DNA from: JAJXSS01 sp964547135
Lineage (GTDB): Bacteria > Planctomycetota > Phycisphaerae > Phycisphaerales > Phycisphaeraceae
Length of the DNA: 54,590 nt
Direction of reading: 5' to 3'
NCBI GenBank assembly: GCA_964547135.1
Contig: CAZJMK010000021.1
Location: forward strand, 1 to 54,590
The position numbers and the translations under genes were made by a program. Below, piece by piece: positions 32,377 through 40,157 of the stretch (position 1 is the stretch's first letter; each line of letters opens with the position of its first letter). The notes under the pieces are model-generated. The model searched no databases and had not been told where the DNA came from. It saw nothing but the letters and a program-made list of their open reading frames with translations.

Positions 32377-34299
32377 GTGGCGTCAAGCCCGGCTGATAAA
32401 ACTTCACCCGCTGTCACCCCGGCCCCGGCAACCACTTCCGAGGTTGCGCCCAAGTCTGCCGTCACACCACCGCAGCCTTCAACCCCCACGCCTCTGCGAC
32501 CGCAACGCACCAGTCCCCCGACGGATGTCACGGATCAACCCGCCTTGTGGTTGCTTTTACTGTTGTGTCTGGCTTTGGCGTTGCCGTTGTTATTGGTGGA
32601 TTTGCATCGAGCGGACGTGACTGATGCAGCCGAGGCACAGACCTTGGTGCAGGCTCGTGAGCTTTACCAGCGTTTGAGCGAGACACCGGTTTCGCAATGG
32701 TGGCATTTGGAAAATTGGGTGACCACTTTCAATGGTCAGACTCATTACACGGCTCAGCCGGGCATGAGCTGGATTCACGCGCTGGGCATCGGGCTGCATG
32801 AACAAATCATCGGCCCGGTCGATGTTGAACGACTAATTTTGATCGGTCGCTGGTGTAGTGCATTTTTTTCAGGGGTGACGATATTGGGCGCCTTTTGGGC
32901 GGGGCGATGTATCGGGGGCAATTACTCAGCGGTGTTCGCCGGGTTGCTCTGTTTATCGACGCCGGCGTTGGTCTGGTTTGGTCGTTTGGGCAGCGGAGAC
33001 ATTGTACACACGGGCATCAGCACCCTTGCCATTGCCGCTGCGCTTTGGGCGATTCGTCCGCTGAAACCGGCACCATCGGTTTGGCGACAGGCCATCGGCT
33101 GGGGCTTATGTGGTGTCAGTCTGGCGGGGGCGATCATCGTGGCTGGCCCTGTTGCCTGGCTGACGGTCGGGCTGCCGGTGCTGATGATGATTGTGCTCTG
33201 CCCTGGTCGCATTGGCCACGTACTGGGCTGGGTGGCGGCATTGCTCACCGGTTTTGTGCTGATGCTTCCCTGGACGTTATTCATTTACGATCGTCAACCC
33301 GGTGCCTGGCTTACATGGATTGAGCCGCTCATACCTGGTATTTGGTACGACCCAGCCGTTTTTTTGGGCGATGTGGTCACACGATTGGGGTGGGTGGCGG
33401 TGCTGCTGTTACCCTGGACGCTTTGGTTGCTGGGCGGGTTGGGTCAACCCTTTTCGCCTTCGTCCAAGGGTGCTCGCGTTCGGTTGTTTTTGGGGTGGGT
33501 TTGGTTTGCACCCTTGGCATTGGTGTTGGTGAGTTTGCCGGAGGGTGATCGATTGAGTTTTTTGTTGCCGTTGGTACCGGCCACGGGTGTGCTGATCGGT
33601 CAAACCTTCAGCCAGTTTGTCGAATTGGCAGCACAGGGTCGCTATGCCAAAACCTGGCAGCGTTTCTGCTGGGTGCATTTGTTTTTACTGGTGTCGGTGT
33701 CGGTGATGGTGCCGTTGTTTTTGCATCTGCGCGGCCATGTGCTGGACGTTTATTTTGCTCCGCTGAATTGGAAACTGGCGGCGGGCATGGTATTGGCTTT
33801 GTGGGCGGTGCTGTTTTTGAGTGTGCGCCCGATGATGCGCGACTATCCGGGTAAGTCACTGGCCGCATGGTCCGCCTGGTCGATGCTGTTGATGTTCATG
33901 TTGCTTTTTCCGCTGACACGCAGCGAAGCTTCGCATCACCCGCTGCGCCAAACCGCTCCGATGCTGAGCAAATTGGTCGGCGACCGACCGGTTTACTGGT
34001 TGCAGGAAAACCAGCCCGATCATGACGGAACCAAACCCGATGCCGTTTTGCTTTTATACGGCCCACGCCACCTACCCGTGATCAGCGTGAAACAGTGGGC
34101 GCAACTGCCCTGGTCGGATGGTGATGTGTATTTACTGGCAACCGCTCCGCCGATGACTGCGATGTCAGCGTCAACCCCGCTGCAACTGACGCTGAACCAT
34201 CGGCTGGATTTGCCGACGCTGGGTCGCTCGTTGTACCTTGGCAGGGCTGTAACTCCGACGGATGCCAACCCTGCCAACGATGCCACCGATCATGAGTGA
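32377..34299 (+). CDS. ArnT/PMT-like polytopic glycosyltransferase
   Basis: A 640-residue membrane protein. After a Pro/Thr-rich cytoplasmic stretch (about 1-55) come many hydrophobic helices (first at about 60-78) and a large loop with charged segments, matching the ArnT/PMT_2 class of lipid-linked sugar transferases. The first loop ('HRADVTDAAEAQTLVQARELYQRLSE') is where the catalytic Asp and Glu of this superfamily usually lie. The GTG at 32377 has GGAG six bases upstream; TTG at 32371 is the alternative. It overlaps the next gene by eight bases, so it is probably co-translated with it. Confidence 0.8.
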   Translation: MASSPADKTSPAVTPAPATTSEVAPKSAVTPPQPSTPTPLRPQRTSPPTDVTDQPALWLLLLLCLALALPLLLVDLHRADVTDAAEAQTLVQARELYQRLSETPVSQWWHLENWVTTFNGQTHYTAQPGMSWIHALGIGLHEQIIGPVDVERLILIGRWCSAFFSGVTILGAFWAGRCIGGNYSAVFAGLLCLSTPALVWFGRLGSGDIVHTGISTLAIAAALWAIRPLKPAPSVWRQAIGWGLCGVSLAGAIIVAGPVAWLTVGLPVLMMIVLCPGRIGHVLGWVAALLTGFVLMLPWTLFIYDRQPGAWLTWIEPLIPGIWYDPAVFLGDVVTRLGWVAVLLLPWTLWLLGGLGQPFSPSSKGARVRLFLGWVWFAPLALVLVSLPEGDRLSFLLPLVPATGVLIGQTFSQFVELAAQGRYAKTWQRFCWVHLFLLVSVSVMVPLFLHLRGHVLDVYFAPLNWKLAAGMVLALWAVLFLSVRPMMRDYPGKSLAAWSAWSMLLMFMLLFPLTRSEASHHPLRQTAPMLSKLVGDRPVYWLQENQPDHDGTKPDAVLLLYGPRHLPVISVKQWAQLPWSDGDVYLLATAPPMTAMSASTPLQLTLNHRLDLPTLGRSLYLGRAVTPTDANPANDATDHE

Positions 34300-35080
34300 C
34301 CTGCAAACGTCAACCAACGCCGCCAACCTTCCGCTGCTGTCGATTGTCGTGCCCGCACTCAACGAGGCGGACAACGTGGAACCACTGGTAAACGAAGTCA
34401 AAGCCGTGGTGATCGACAAGGGCATCAGCGCAGAACTCATCGTCGTGGACGATGGCTCCACCGATCAGACCCACGCCATATTGACCCGGTTGCAACAGAT
34501 GCACCCCTGGTTGCGTGTACTGCATCGTGACAAGCCGCAGGGGCAGTCAGCGGCGATGTACGCGGGCATCGCAGCGGCGAAGGGGCAGTTCATTGCGACC
34601 CTCGATGCCGACCTGCAGAACGACCCAGCTGACCTGCCCAAAATGCTCGACATCATCGCGCGTGACAAGGTTGATATGGTGCAGGGGGATCGCTCGGCTG
34701 CACGGGCGGACACCTTCAAACGCAAGTTCACTTCATGGGTCGGGCGAACGTATCGCAAAGTCGTTTTGGGTGACACCATCCGCGACACCGGCTGCACCGC
34801 ACGGGTGGTGCGTGCCTGTTATTACCAACAGGTGCCGTTGCAATACCATGGCATGCACCGCTTCATTCCCGCTTATTGCAAACGACTGGGGGCGAAGGTG
34901 GTGGAAATGCCCGTGCATCATCGGCCTCGTGTGGCCGGGGTGACCAAGTATGGGGCATTCAAACGGGGGCTGACCGGGTTTTTTGATGGGTTGGCCACCC
35001 GCTGGATGTTTCGCCGCTTGAGGGATACATCGACTTGTGAAACTCGATCGGGTCATGAGGTATCATCCAAGTCATCGTGA
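34292..35080 (+). CDS. GT2 family glycosyltransferase (DPM1/ArnC-like)
   Basis: A 262-residue enzyme of the family that transfers a sugar from a nucleotide donor to a polyprenyl phosphate. Visible are VPALNEADNVEPLV, VVDDGSTDQTHAI, the metal-binding DADLQNDPAD and 'MVQGDRSARAD...KFTSWVGRTYRK', all of DPM1/ArnC type; there are no clear C-terminal transmembrane helices, so it is a soluble version. The ATG at 34292 overlaps the end of the upstream membrane transferase, so its product may be that enzyme's donor. A longer frame reaches 34262. Confidence 0.88.
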   Translation: MSDLQTSTNAANLPLLSIVVPALNEADNVEPLVNEVKAVVIDKGISAELIVVDDGSTDQTHAILTRLQQMHPWLRVLHRDKPQGQSAAMYAGIAAAKGQFIATLDADLQNDPADLPKMLDIIARDKVDMVQGDRSAARADTFKRKFTSWVGRTYRKVVLGDTIRDTGCTARVVRACYYQQVPLQYHGMHRFIPAYCKRLGAKVVEMPVHHRPRVAGVTKYGAFKRGLTGFFDGLATRWMFRRLRDTSTCETRSGHEVSSKSS

Positions 35081-35115
35081 TACATACTGACTTGCCCGTG
35101 GCGCAAAGGTGAAGC

Positions 35116-35799
35116 TTGCGAAGACGCTGGCTGGTGTTGCTGGAATTGTTGTTGTTGGCAGCCTTGTGTACCTGGCTGGTGATGTCGCTGCGCGATCGGA
35201 CGTATCGCCCTGATGGCGCGATCGACATCAAGGTTCAGTTGCAGGGCGCCCGTGACCGTGCGTACCTTTACGAAGACGCGCAAACCCGGCAGATGTGGTA
35301 CTTGATTTATCGTTACGACGGATTGCCGATGTATTTAAACCCGGAGGATTTTGCCCGTTGGGTGCATCATGAACAGCAAAGTAGATCGATGCTGGCGGCC
35401 TTGCTGAACGTGACTTCGCCGATTGGTTTTTGGTGGGTGATGGTGGGGTTGTTGGGGCAGTTGCTTTTTACCGGGCGGATGATTGTGCAATGGCTGGTGA
35501 GTGAAAAGGAAAAGCGGTCGGTCGTGCCGCCGGTGTTTTGGTGGATGAGTTTGGTGGGCGCGACGATGCTGCTGGTGTATTTCATGTGGCGGTGGGACCC
35601 CATCGGCATACTCGGCCAGGCGTTCGGGTGGTTCATCTACGTGCGTAACCTTTGGTTGATTTACCGCAAGCCTTCGACCTCGCCGAGTACGCCCTCGTCC
35701 AGCACCGGCAATGGCACAACGGGTCCATCACCCAATACGGATGACGACACACCGACCATCGCTGACGACCCGGGGCCGGAGGCGGAATTGAATAAATAA
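35116..35799 (+). CDS. LAB_N (lipid A biosynthesis N-terminal) domain membrane protein
   Basis: A 227-residue membrane protein. The N-terminus is hydrophobic (LLELLLLAALCTWLVM), followed by a small soluble part and the LAB_N segment: 'SPIGFWWVMVGLLGQLLFTGRMIVQWLVSEKEKRSVVPPVFWWMSLVGATMLLVYFMWRWDPIGILGQ'. LAB_N occurs with lipid A-type glycosyltransferases and is thought to take part in lipid-linked sugar processing. The C-terminal tail is Pro/Ser/Thr/Asp-rich, about 55 residues. The start is TTG at 35116; the ribosome site is weak and the true start is uncertain. Confidence 0.82.
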   Translation: MRRRWLVLLELLLLAALCTWLVMSLRDRTYRPDGAIDIKVQLQGARDRAYLYEDAQTRQMWYLIYRYDGLPMYLNPEDFARWVHHEQQSRSMLAALLNVTSPIGFWWVMVGLLGQLLFTGRMIVQWLVSEKEKRSVVPPVFWWMSLVGATMLLVYFMWRWDPIGILGQAFGWFIYVRNLWLIYRKPSTSPSTPSSSTGNGTTGPSPNTDDDTPTIADDPGPEAELNK

Positions 35800-35818
35800 T
35801 GGGTTTGGTTTCAATTGC

Positions 35819-35836
35819 ACCAATGGTACAATTGGT
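35819..35836. promoter_or_regulatory. Inverted-repeat operator candidate of the TA pair
   Basis: ACCAAT-ggtaca-ATTGGT, with a further GGTAC overlap, centred 17-34 bases upstream of the antitoxin start. Antitoxins of this class usually bind such palindromes to repress their own operon. Confidence 0.5.
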
Positions 35837-35852
35837 ACCAAAGGAAACACCC

Positions 35853-36107
35853 ATGATTCAAAATATGCAAATTTCGGAAGCCCGACGAACCTTCAGCGAA
35901 CTGGTGGACAAGGTCCACTATCGCGGGGATGTGGTGCAATTGAGCAAACGAGGCAAGGTGCGGGCCTTTATTGTGCCTGCCGAGGCAATCGATGCGATTG
36001 AAGATTGGCTGGACGGACAGGCGGCTATGCAGGTCATCGATAACCCCAAAACTCGGTACCGACCTTTACGTGACATGCTGAAACAGTCGCGGAGCAAAGG
36101 CCGATGA
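35853..36107 (+). CDS. Phd/YefM-type antitoxin
   Basis: An 84-residue antitoxin. MQISEARRTFSELVDKVHYRGDVVQLSKRGKVRAFIVPAEAI is the Phd/YefM DNA-binding domain, and the C-terminal part should wrap the toxin. The start at 35853 has AAAGGA seven bases upstream. Its stop overlaps the toxin start (ATGA). The frame is open from 35799 but the added residues are not family-like. Confidence 0.9.
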   Translation: MIQNMQISEARRTFSELVDKVHYRGDVVQLSKRGKVRAFIVPAEAIDAIEDWLDGQAAMQVIDNPKTRYRPLRDMLKQSRSKGR

Positions 36108-36358
36108 GTTTTGAAGTGCTCATCAGTGATCGAGCGGAGCGGGAATACCAGCGGCTTCTGAAAAAAATGCAACAAAGGCTGGCCGAGGCATTGTTGTCGT
36201 TGGAAGATGCGCCCTTGCCGCCGAAGGCCAATATCAAAAAGTTGCAGGGCTTTGATCGTTTGTATCGACTGCGTGTCGGTGAGTACCGCATCATTTATCG
36301 TGTGGAAAACAAGTGTGTCAGTGTTGAACGCATCTGTACACGACAGGACGCGTATTGA
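36104..36358 (+). CDS. RelE/ParE superfamily toxin
   Basis: An 84-residue toxin. VLISDRAEREYQRLLKKMQQRL, IKKLQGFDRLYRLRVGEYRIIYRVENKC match RelE-type mRNA endonuclease toxins, with the Arg/Tyr-rich C-terminal half that cuts ribosome-bound mRNA in the family. It is translationally coupled to the antitoxin (four-base overlap). The pair lies between the LAB_N gene and the thiamine gene, a typical place for a chromosomal addiction module. Confidence 0.9.
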   Translation: MSFEVLISDRAEREYQRLLKKMQQRLAEALLSLEDAPLPPKANIKKLQGFDRLYRLRVGEYRIIYRVENKCVSVERICTRQDAY

Positions 36359-36379
36359 AATGATTTTTATGAGGCACTC

Positions 36380-37438
36380 ATGCCCACGATTCAGCGCATA
36401 CTGGATGCCAATGCCAACCGTGCCCGTGAAGCCTTGCGGGTGATGGAGGAGTCAGCGCGATTTATTTTGGACGACCAAGCCCTGTCGCGTGACTTGAAAT
36501 ATCTGCGTCATGACCTGGCGAAACATTTGCGGATGATGCCCGATCTGACATTGCACCGCGATACCACGGGTGACGTGGGCACCCGCATGACCACCCCAGC
36601 CGAGCAAGCGCGCCAGAGCGTGGCGGAGGTGGTGATCGCAGCGGGCAAAAGATTGTCGGAAGCACTGCGAGCGCTCGAAGAGTTCAGCAAATTGCTGCAG
36701 GGCAAGGGGCCTCGTATCGCTGCCGCGTTCAAAGCACTTCGCTACCGGGGGTACGTGTTGGAACAAGCATTGAACCAGCAATTGACGATCAATCATCAAC
36801 CTGCGAATTGGCGGTTGTGTGTGCTGCTGACCGATGCGTTGTGCCCTGGTGGTGATGCTATGAGCGTGGCATGTGCAGCGGTGGGGGCGGCTGTGAGGCT
36901 CAAACGCACGTCGGCGTTGTGTCTGCAACTGCGCGAAAAATCGATGGACGGTGGGTCCTTATTACAACGTGCCCGGCAACTGGTGAAATTATGTCAGCCA
37001 ACCGGGGTGTCACTGATCATCAATGATCGACCGGACATTGCTCTGATCGTCGGGGCTGACGGGGTGCACCTGGGGCAGAGTGATTTACCCTGTCAGCAAG
37101 TACGCAAGCTGGTCGGTCGTTCAATGTTGATCGGCGTGAGTACCTCAAAACTCGCTGAAGCCGAAGCGGCCCGAAAAAATGGCGCTGATTACTGCGGCGT
37201 CGGCCCGATGTTCAGCACCACCACCAAACACAAGGACATCATTGTCGGTCCGCGTTACCTGCGCCAATTTGTCCGCCGATTTGCGCACTTACCTCACCTT
37301 GCCATCGGCGGCATCACGCTGGAACGACTGCCTTCGTTACAACAGGCGGGTGTCAAAGCCGTGGCTGTATCGAGTGCGGTATGTCAGGCGGATGATCCTG
37401 CGAAAATAGTGAGGCAGTTTTTGCGTGCATTGCCTTGA
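36380..37438 (+). CDS. thiE: ThiD2-ThiE fusion, thiamine-phosphate synthase
   Basis: A 352-residue fusion. The N-terminal about 130 residues match ThiD2 (RILDANANRAREALRVMEESARFILDD), which can phosphorylate HMP-phosphate. The C-terminal half is the ThiE fold, which joins HMP-PP and thiazole phosphate: VSLIINDRPDIALIVGADGVHLGQSDLP, GVSTSK, YCGVGPMFSTTTK and GGIT are the typical binding motifs. Substrate and product are in thiamine monophosphate synthesis. No TPP riboswitch is possible upstream: the gene starts only 21 bases after the toxin stop and shares its transcript. Confidence 0.9.
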   Translation: MPTIQRILDANANRAREALRVMEESARFILDDQALSRDLKYLRHDLAKHLRMMPDLTLHRDTTGDVGTRMTTPAEQARQSVAEVVIAAGKRLSEALRALEEFSKLLQGKGPRIAAAFKALRYRGYVLEQALNQQLTINHQPANWRLCVLLTDALCPGGDAMSVACAAVGAAVRLKRTSALCLQLREKSMDGGSLLQRARQLVKLCQPTGVSLIINDRPDIALIVGADGVHLGQSDLPCQQVRKLVGRSMLIGVSTSKLAEAEAARKNGADYCGVGPMFSTTTKHKDIIVGPRYLRQFVRRFAHLPHLAIGGITLERLPSLQQAGVKAVAVSSAVCQADDPAKIVRQFLRALP

Positions 37439-37555
37439 AGCCTCGCTGATTACCATGCCAAGTTCATTTTGCAGATGCACCGATTTTCCCCAAGGTCTCC
37501 ATTTTTGCACATGAGTCGATGAAAGTAGTGAAGTATTCATACCCAATCGCGGTTT

Positions 37556-38239
37556 GTGGCTGGTTCGTGGGTTAGAATCGGAGGAGTGAAAGATCAACCC
37601 AAACCATCACCTTCATCGGCGGAGCAGGCGCAAGCGATACCCTTGCAAACGGGTGCGACATCGTCGGCCTCGGTGAGTGGTTATCGTGCGCTGGTATTGG
37701 TATCGGGTGAGGTGGCACTGCCGGGGGCGTTGTTGGAGGCGATGCAAAGGCGGGGGATGCAGCCGAGGGTGGTGGGGGATTTGCCTGCGGTGATGGTGGC
37801 GATGGCGCGGGAACCGGCGACGGTGCTGGTGGTGGTCGAGGCGCAACATTGGGCAGGGTTGCACGAACTGGCCAAGGCAATGCAGCGTTATTACCCAAAG
37901 GTACGCTGCTGGCGGTATGACGCAGGTGACACGACACAGGCGCAAGCGTCGGATGAACGGGGCGGAAGGCTCAGGGCCTGGTCGTGGGAAGCGATGATGC
38001 ATCAGCCGACGATTCATGTCACGGTGAATCAGGGCAAGGGCGATCAGCAAGCACGCGATGACGAGGCAGTTGAATTGCCCGTCGGGGTGGGCAGCAAAAC
38101 ATCGGCGACACCGAATCGTGAAGTGGCGGAACCGCTGCTGACCCGTGAGGAATTGGACATGCTGCTGGATCATTCGTGGGAGCGAAGACGTAATCAGCGA
38201 CGATCACGACGACATGGTGATACGGAGGATGGGTTGTGA
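37556..38239 (+). CDS. Uncharacterised receiver-like protein
   Basis: A 227-residue protein with no clear family. A stretch at about 44-115 ('YRALVLVSGEVALPGALLEAMQRRGMQPRVVGDLPAVMVAMAREPATVLVVVEAQHWAG') looks like a degenerate response-regulator alpha/beta fold without a phosphoacceptor Asp at the usual place. The C-terminus 'LLTREELDMLLDH' is short and acidic and is similar to a motif in some planctomycete signalling proteins. It is followed by the GGDEF gene whose N-terminal half has the same kind of fold, so the pair may form a signalling unit. Start is GTG; several are possible (37556 or 37586). Confidence 0.55.
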   Translation: MAGSWVRIGGVKDQPKPSPSSAEQAQAIPLQTGATSSASVSGYRALVLVSGEVALPGALLEAMQRRGMQPRVVGDLPAVMVAMAREPATVLVVVEAQHWAGLHELAKAMQRYYPKVRCWRYDAGDTTQAQASDERGGRLRAWSWEAMMHQPTIHVTVNQGKGDQQARDDEAVELPVGVGSKTSATPNREVAEPLLTREELDMLLDHSWERRRNQRRSRRHGDTEDGL

Positions 38240-38252
38240 GTTGGAGCTGTAT

Positions 38253-38430
38253 GACGCCGAGGGCTTCAGCCCCGGATGAAGATGAGTCATTGAGGAAAGA
38301 ATTCAACACAGAGGACACAGAGTGCACGGAGAAGATATGAATGAACTGAATGGATCAAGCGACGTGATGGGTGCAAACAATTGCGTTGTCAGGTAGCACA
38401 GAAGAAACCGGGGCTAAAGCCCTCGGCGTC
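38253..38430. repeat. Split family C palindrome interrupted by other sequence
   Basis: The left half GACGCCGAGGGCTTCAGCC is at 38253-38271 and the right half GGGGCTAAAGCCCTCGGC at 38409-38426. Unlike other copies, these are two 'G-arm' halves facing each other. Between them lies a nonamer array (38303-38336) and about 70 bases of other DNA, so a 'C' element appears interrupted. The right half runs into the likely 5' end of the GGDEF gene. Confidence 0.7.
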
Positions 38431-38449
38431 ATAAAAAACCTTGGGTGTC

Positions 38450-40144
38450 ATGAAAAATGCCCGCGGCGTCAAAATGGACGGAGAAGCGATTGTGGCCCGT
38501 TTGTCAGTGACATCATCAACGACGCCCATCGGCGGCATGGCTCAGTCATCGCCGTGCGTTTATGTCATTGGTGCGGGGGACCTCGCCGGTTTGCATCCAA
38601 TGGCAACGCGATGTTTGCCCGGGCATCGTGTGATTGCGTTTGCGGATTACCTGTCCGCACTTGGGGAACTGGGCACAAGCGGCGCAGGCTCGACAGACTC
38701 GGCCCTCAATTCAACCCCGCAAATCATATTGGGTCGATGGCAGGCGGAATCAAATGATTTGGAAGCCACGGTGCTGGCTCTGCGGCAACTGGCACCACGG
38801 GCGAAAATCATATTGATTGGTGAACAGCCGACGGTTGCAGCGCAGTTGCAAAAACAGGGTCGGGGTGAAAGGGTTGATTCGTGGAGTGATCGAGCCTTGC
38901 GTGCGGGTGCGGACCGATGCTTGAATGAACCGGTGAACAGGCAGGTGATCGAAACGCTGCTGGGTTTGCTGGCGGGTGGTGATGATACTTTGAGTACACC
39001 GCGACAGATTGATGAAGCCGCCTCGACGAGCATTGTGAATCAAAATCGTGAACAAGCGAGCATGCAGCAGCCAGTTACGGAAACAGGGTCGGCTGTGCTG
39101 ACGCCCAGCAATGAACAAGCGACAATGCGGGGCGGGGCATGGGTGGAAGGAGCGGGCAGTTGGCGGACGATGGTGAAGCCGGAGGAGTTGGTGACGCAGG
39201 TGGGGCAGACGTTGTTGCAGGAGGTGTTGCGTCAGCCGGGGATGAGCGGGGCGGTTCAGGCACCGGCGCACCAGCAGGGCGATGCGGAACTGGGCGATGT
39301 CGATTTACTCGAACATATTTTGCACCGGCGCAGCGGGTTTGCCGATTTGTTGTTGCGCCTGGTCGGTGCCCGATGCGGGTTGATCGGAGCACAGTGGGCG
39401 CTTATTACCGGGTCGGATCGAGCGCAGGCCCAGGCGCAGGTGCCGGCGGGGCGGGTCAGTGGTGAAGTGAATTGGAACGGGCGATTTTTGGGGGTGTTGC
39501 ATGCACAGCCGGGGGTCGATGCGGGCACACTGCAAACCTGGGCGCAGTGGATGTCGCGCTGGCTGGCGGTGGAAGCGCAACATGCGGGGTTGTGGGACTT
39601 GGCGTTGCGCGATGAACTGACCGGTGCGTGGAACAGGCGGTACTTTCACCGGTTTTTGGAGACACTTTTGCAACGTGCTGCGTCGGAGCGTTTTCGTGTG
39701 ACGCTGATGCTGTTTGATATCGACGATTTCAAGCAGTACAACGACCGGTTCGGCCACGCAGCAGGCGATGATATTCTGCGTGAAGCGTCACGATTGATGC
39801 GTTCGGTGGTGCGCACGCACGATGTGGTGGCACGCATCGGCGGTGATGAGTTTGCGGTGATATTCTGGGATGCGCAAGGCCCCCGTCGCCCGCACAGCCA
39901 ACACCCCAACGATGTGCGTCAGGCTGCCCAGCGTTTTCAACAGGCGATTCGTGACAGCCGGTTTCCGAGATTGCTCGATCAATCACGCGGCACGCTGACC
40001 ATTTCCGGCGGACTGGCCAGCTTCCCGTGGGACGGGCGAACGCCCAATGAATTGATGGAACGAGCCGATGCGATGTGTTTGGAGTCAAAACGTCAGGGTA
40101 AAAACGCATTGACCTTCGGCCCGGGGGCGTGCCGGGAAGGGTGA
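38450..40144 (+). CDS. GGDEF diguanylate cyclase with degenerate receiver-like domain
   Basis: A 564-residue protein. Residues about 25-185 look like a receiver domain lacking the phosphoacceptor and with 'NEP' in place of the Lys-Pro ('ALRAGADRCLNEPVNRQVIETLLGLL'). A linker with a Q-rich section follows. The C-terminal GGDEF domain (about 385-550) is intact: DIDDFKQYNDRFGHAAGDDILREASRLM, and RIGGDEFAV, with the inhibitory RxxD (RTHD) five residues before GGDEF. It should make cyclic di-GMP with product inhibition. The start is uncertain (38450 or 38474, neither with a good ribosome site). Confidence 0.87.
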   Translation: MKNARGVKMDGEAIVARLSVTSSTTPIGGMAQSSPCVYVIGAGDLAGLHPMATRCLPGHRVIAFADYLSALGELGTSGAGSTDSALNSTPQIILGRWQAESNDLEATVLALRQLAPRAKIILIGEQPTVAAQLQKQGRGERVDSWSDRALRAGADRCLNEPVNRQVIETLLGLLAGGDDTLSTPRQIDEAASTSIVNQNREQASMQQPVTETGSAVLTPSNEQATMRGGAWVEGAGSWRTMVKPEELVTQVGQTLLQEVLRQPGMSGAVQAPAHQQGDAELGDVDLLEHILHRRSGFADLLLRLVGARCGLIGAQWALITGSDRAQAQAQVPAGRVSGEVNWNGRFLGVLHAQPGVDAGTLQTWAQWMSRWLAVEAQHAGLWDLALRDELTGAWNRRYFHRFLETLLQRAASERFRVTLMLFDIDDFKQYNDRFGHAAGDDILREASRLMRSVVRTHDVVARIGGDEFAVIFWDAQGPRRPHSQHPNDVRQAAQRFQQAIRDSRFPRLLDQSRGTLTISGGLASFPWDGRTPNELMERADAMCLESKRQGKNALTFGPGACREG

Positions 40145-40157
40145 GGCACGAAACATT

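Noticed and set aside
36359..36380. TPP riboswitch for the thiamine gene
   Set aside because: Only 21 bases separate the toxin stop from the gene start; no room and no motif.
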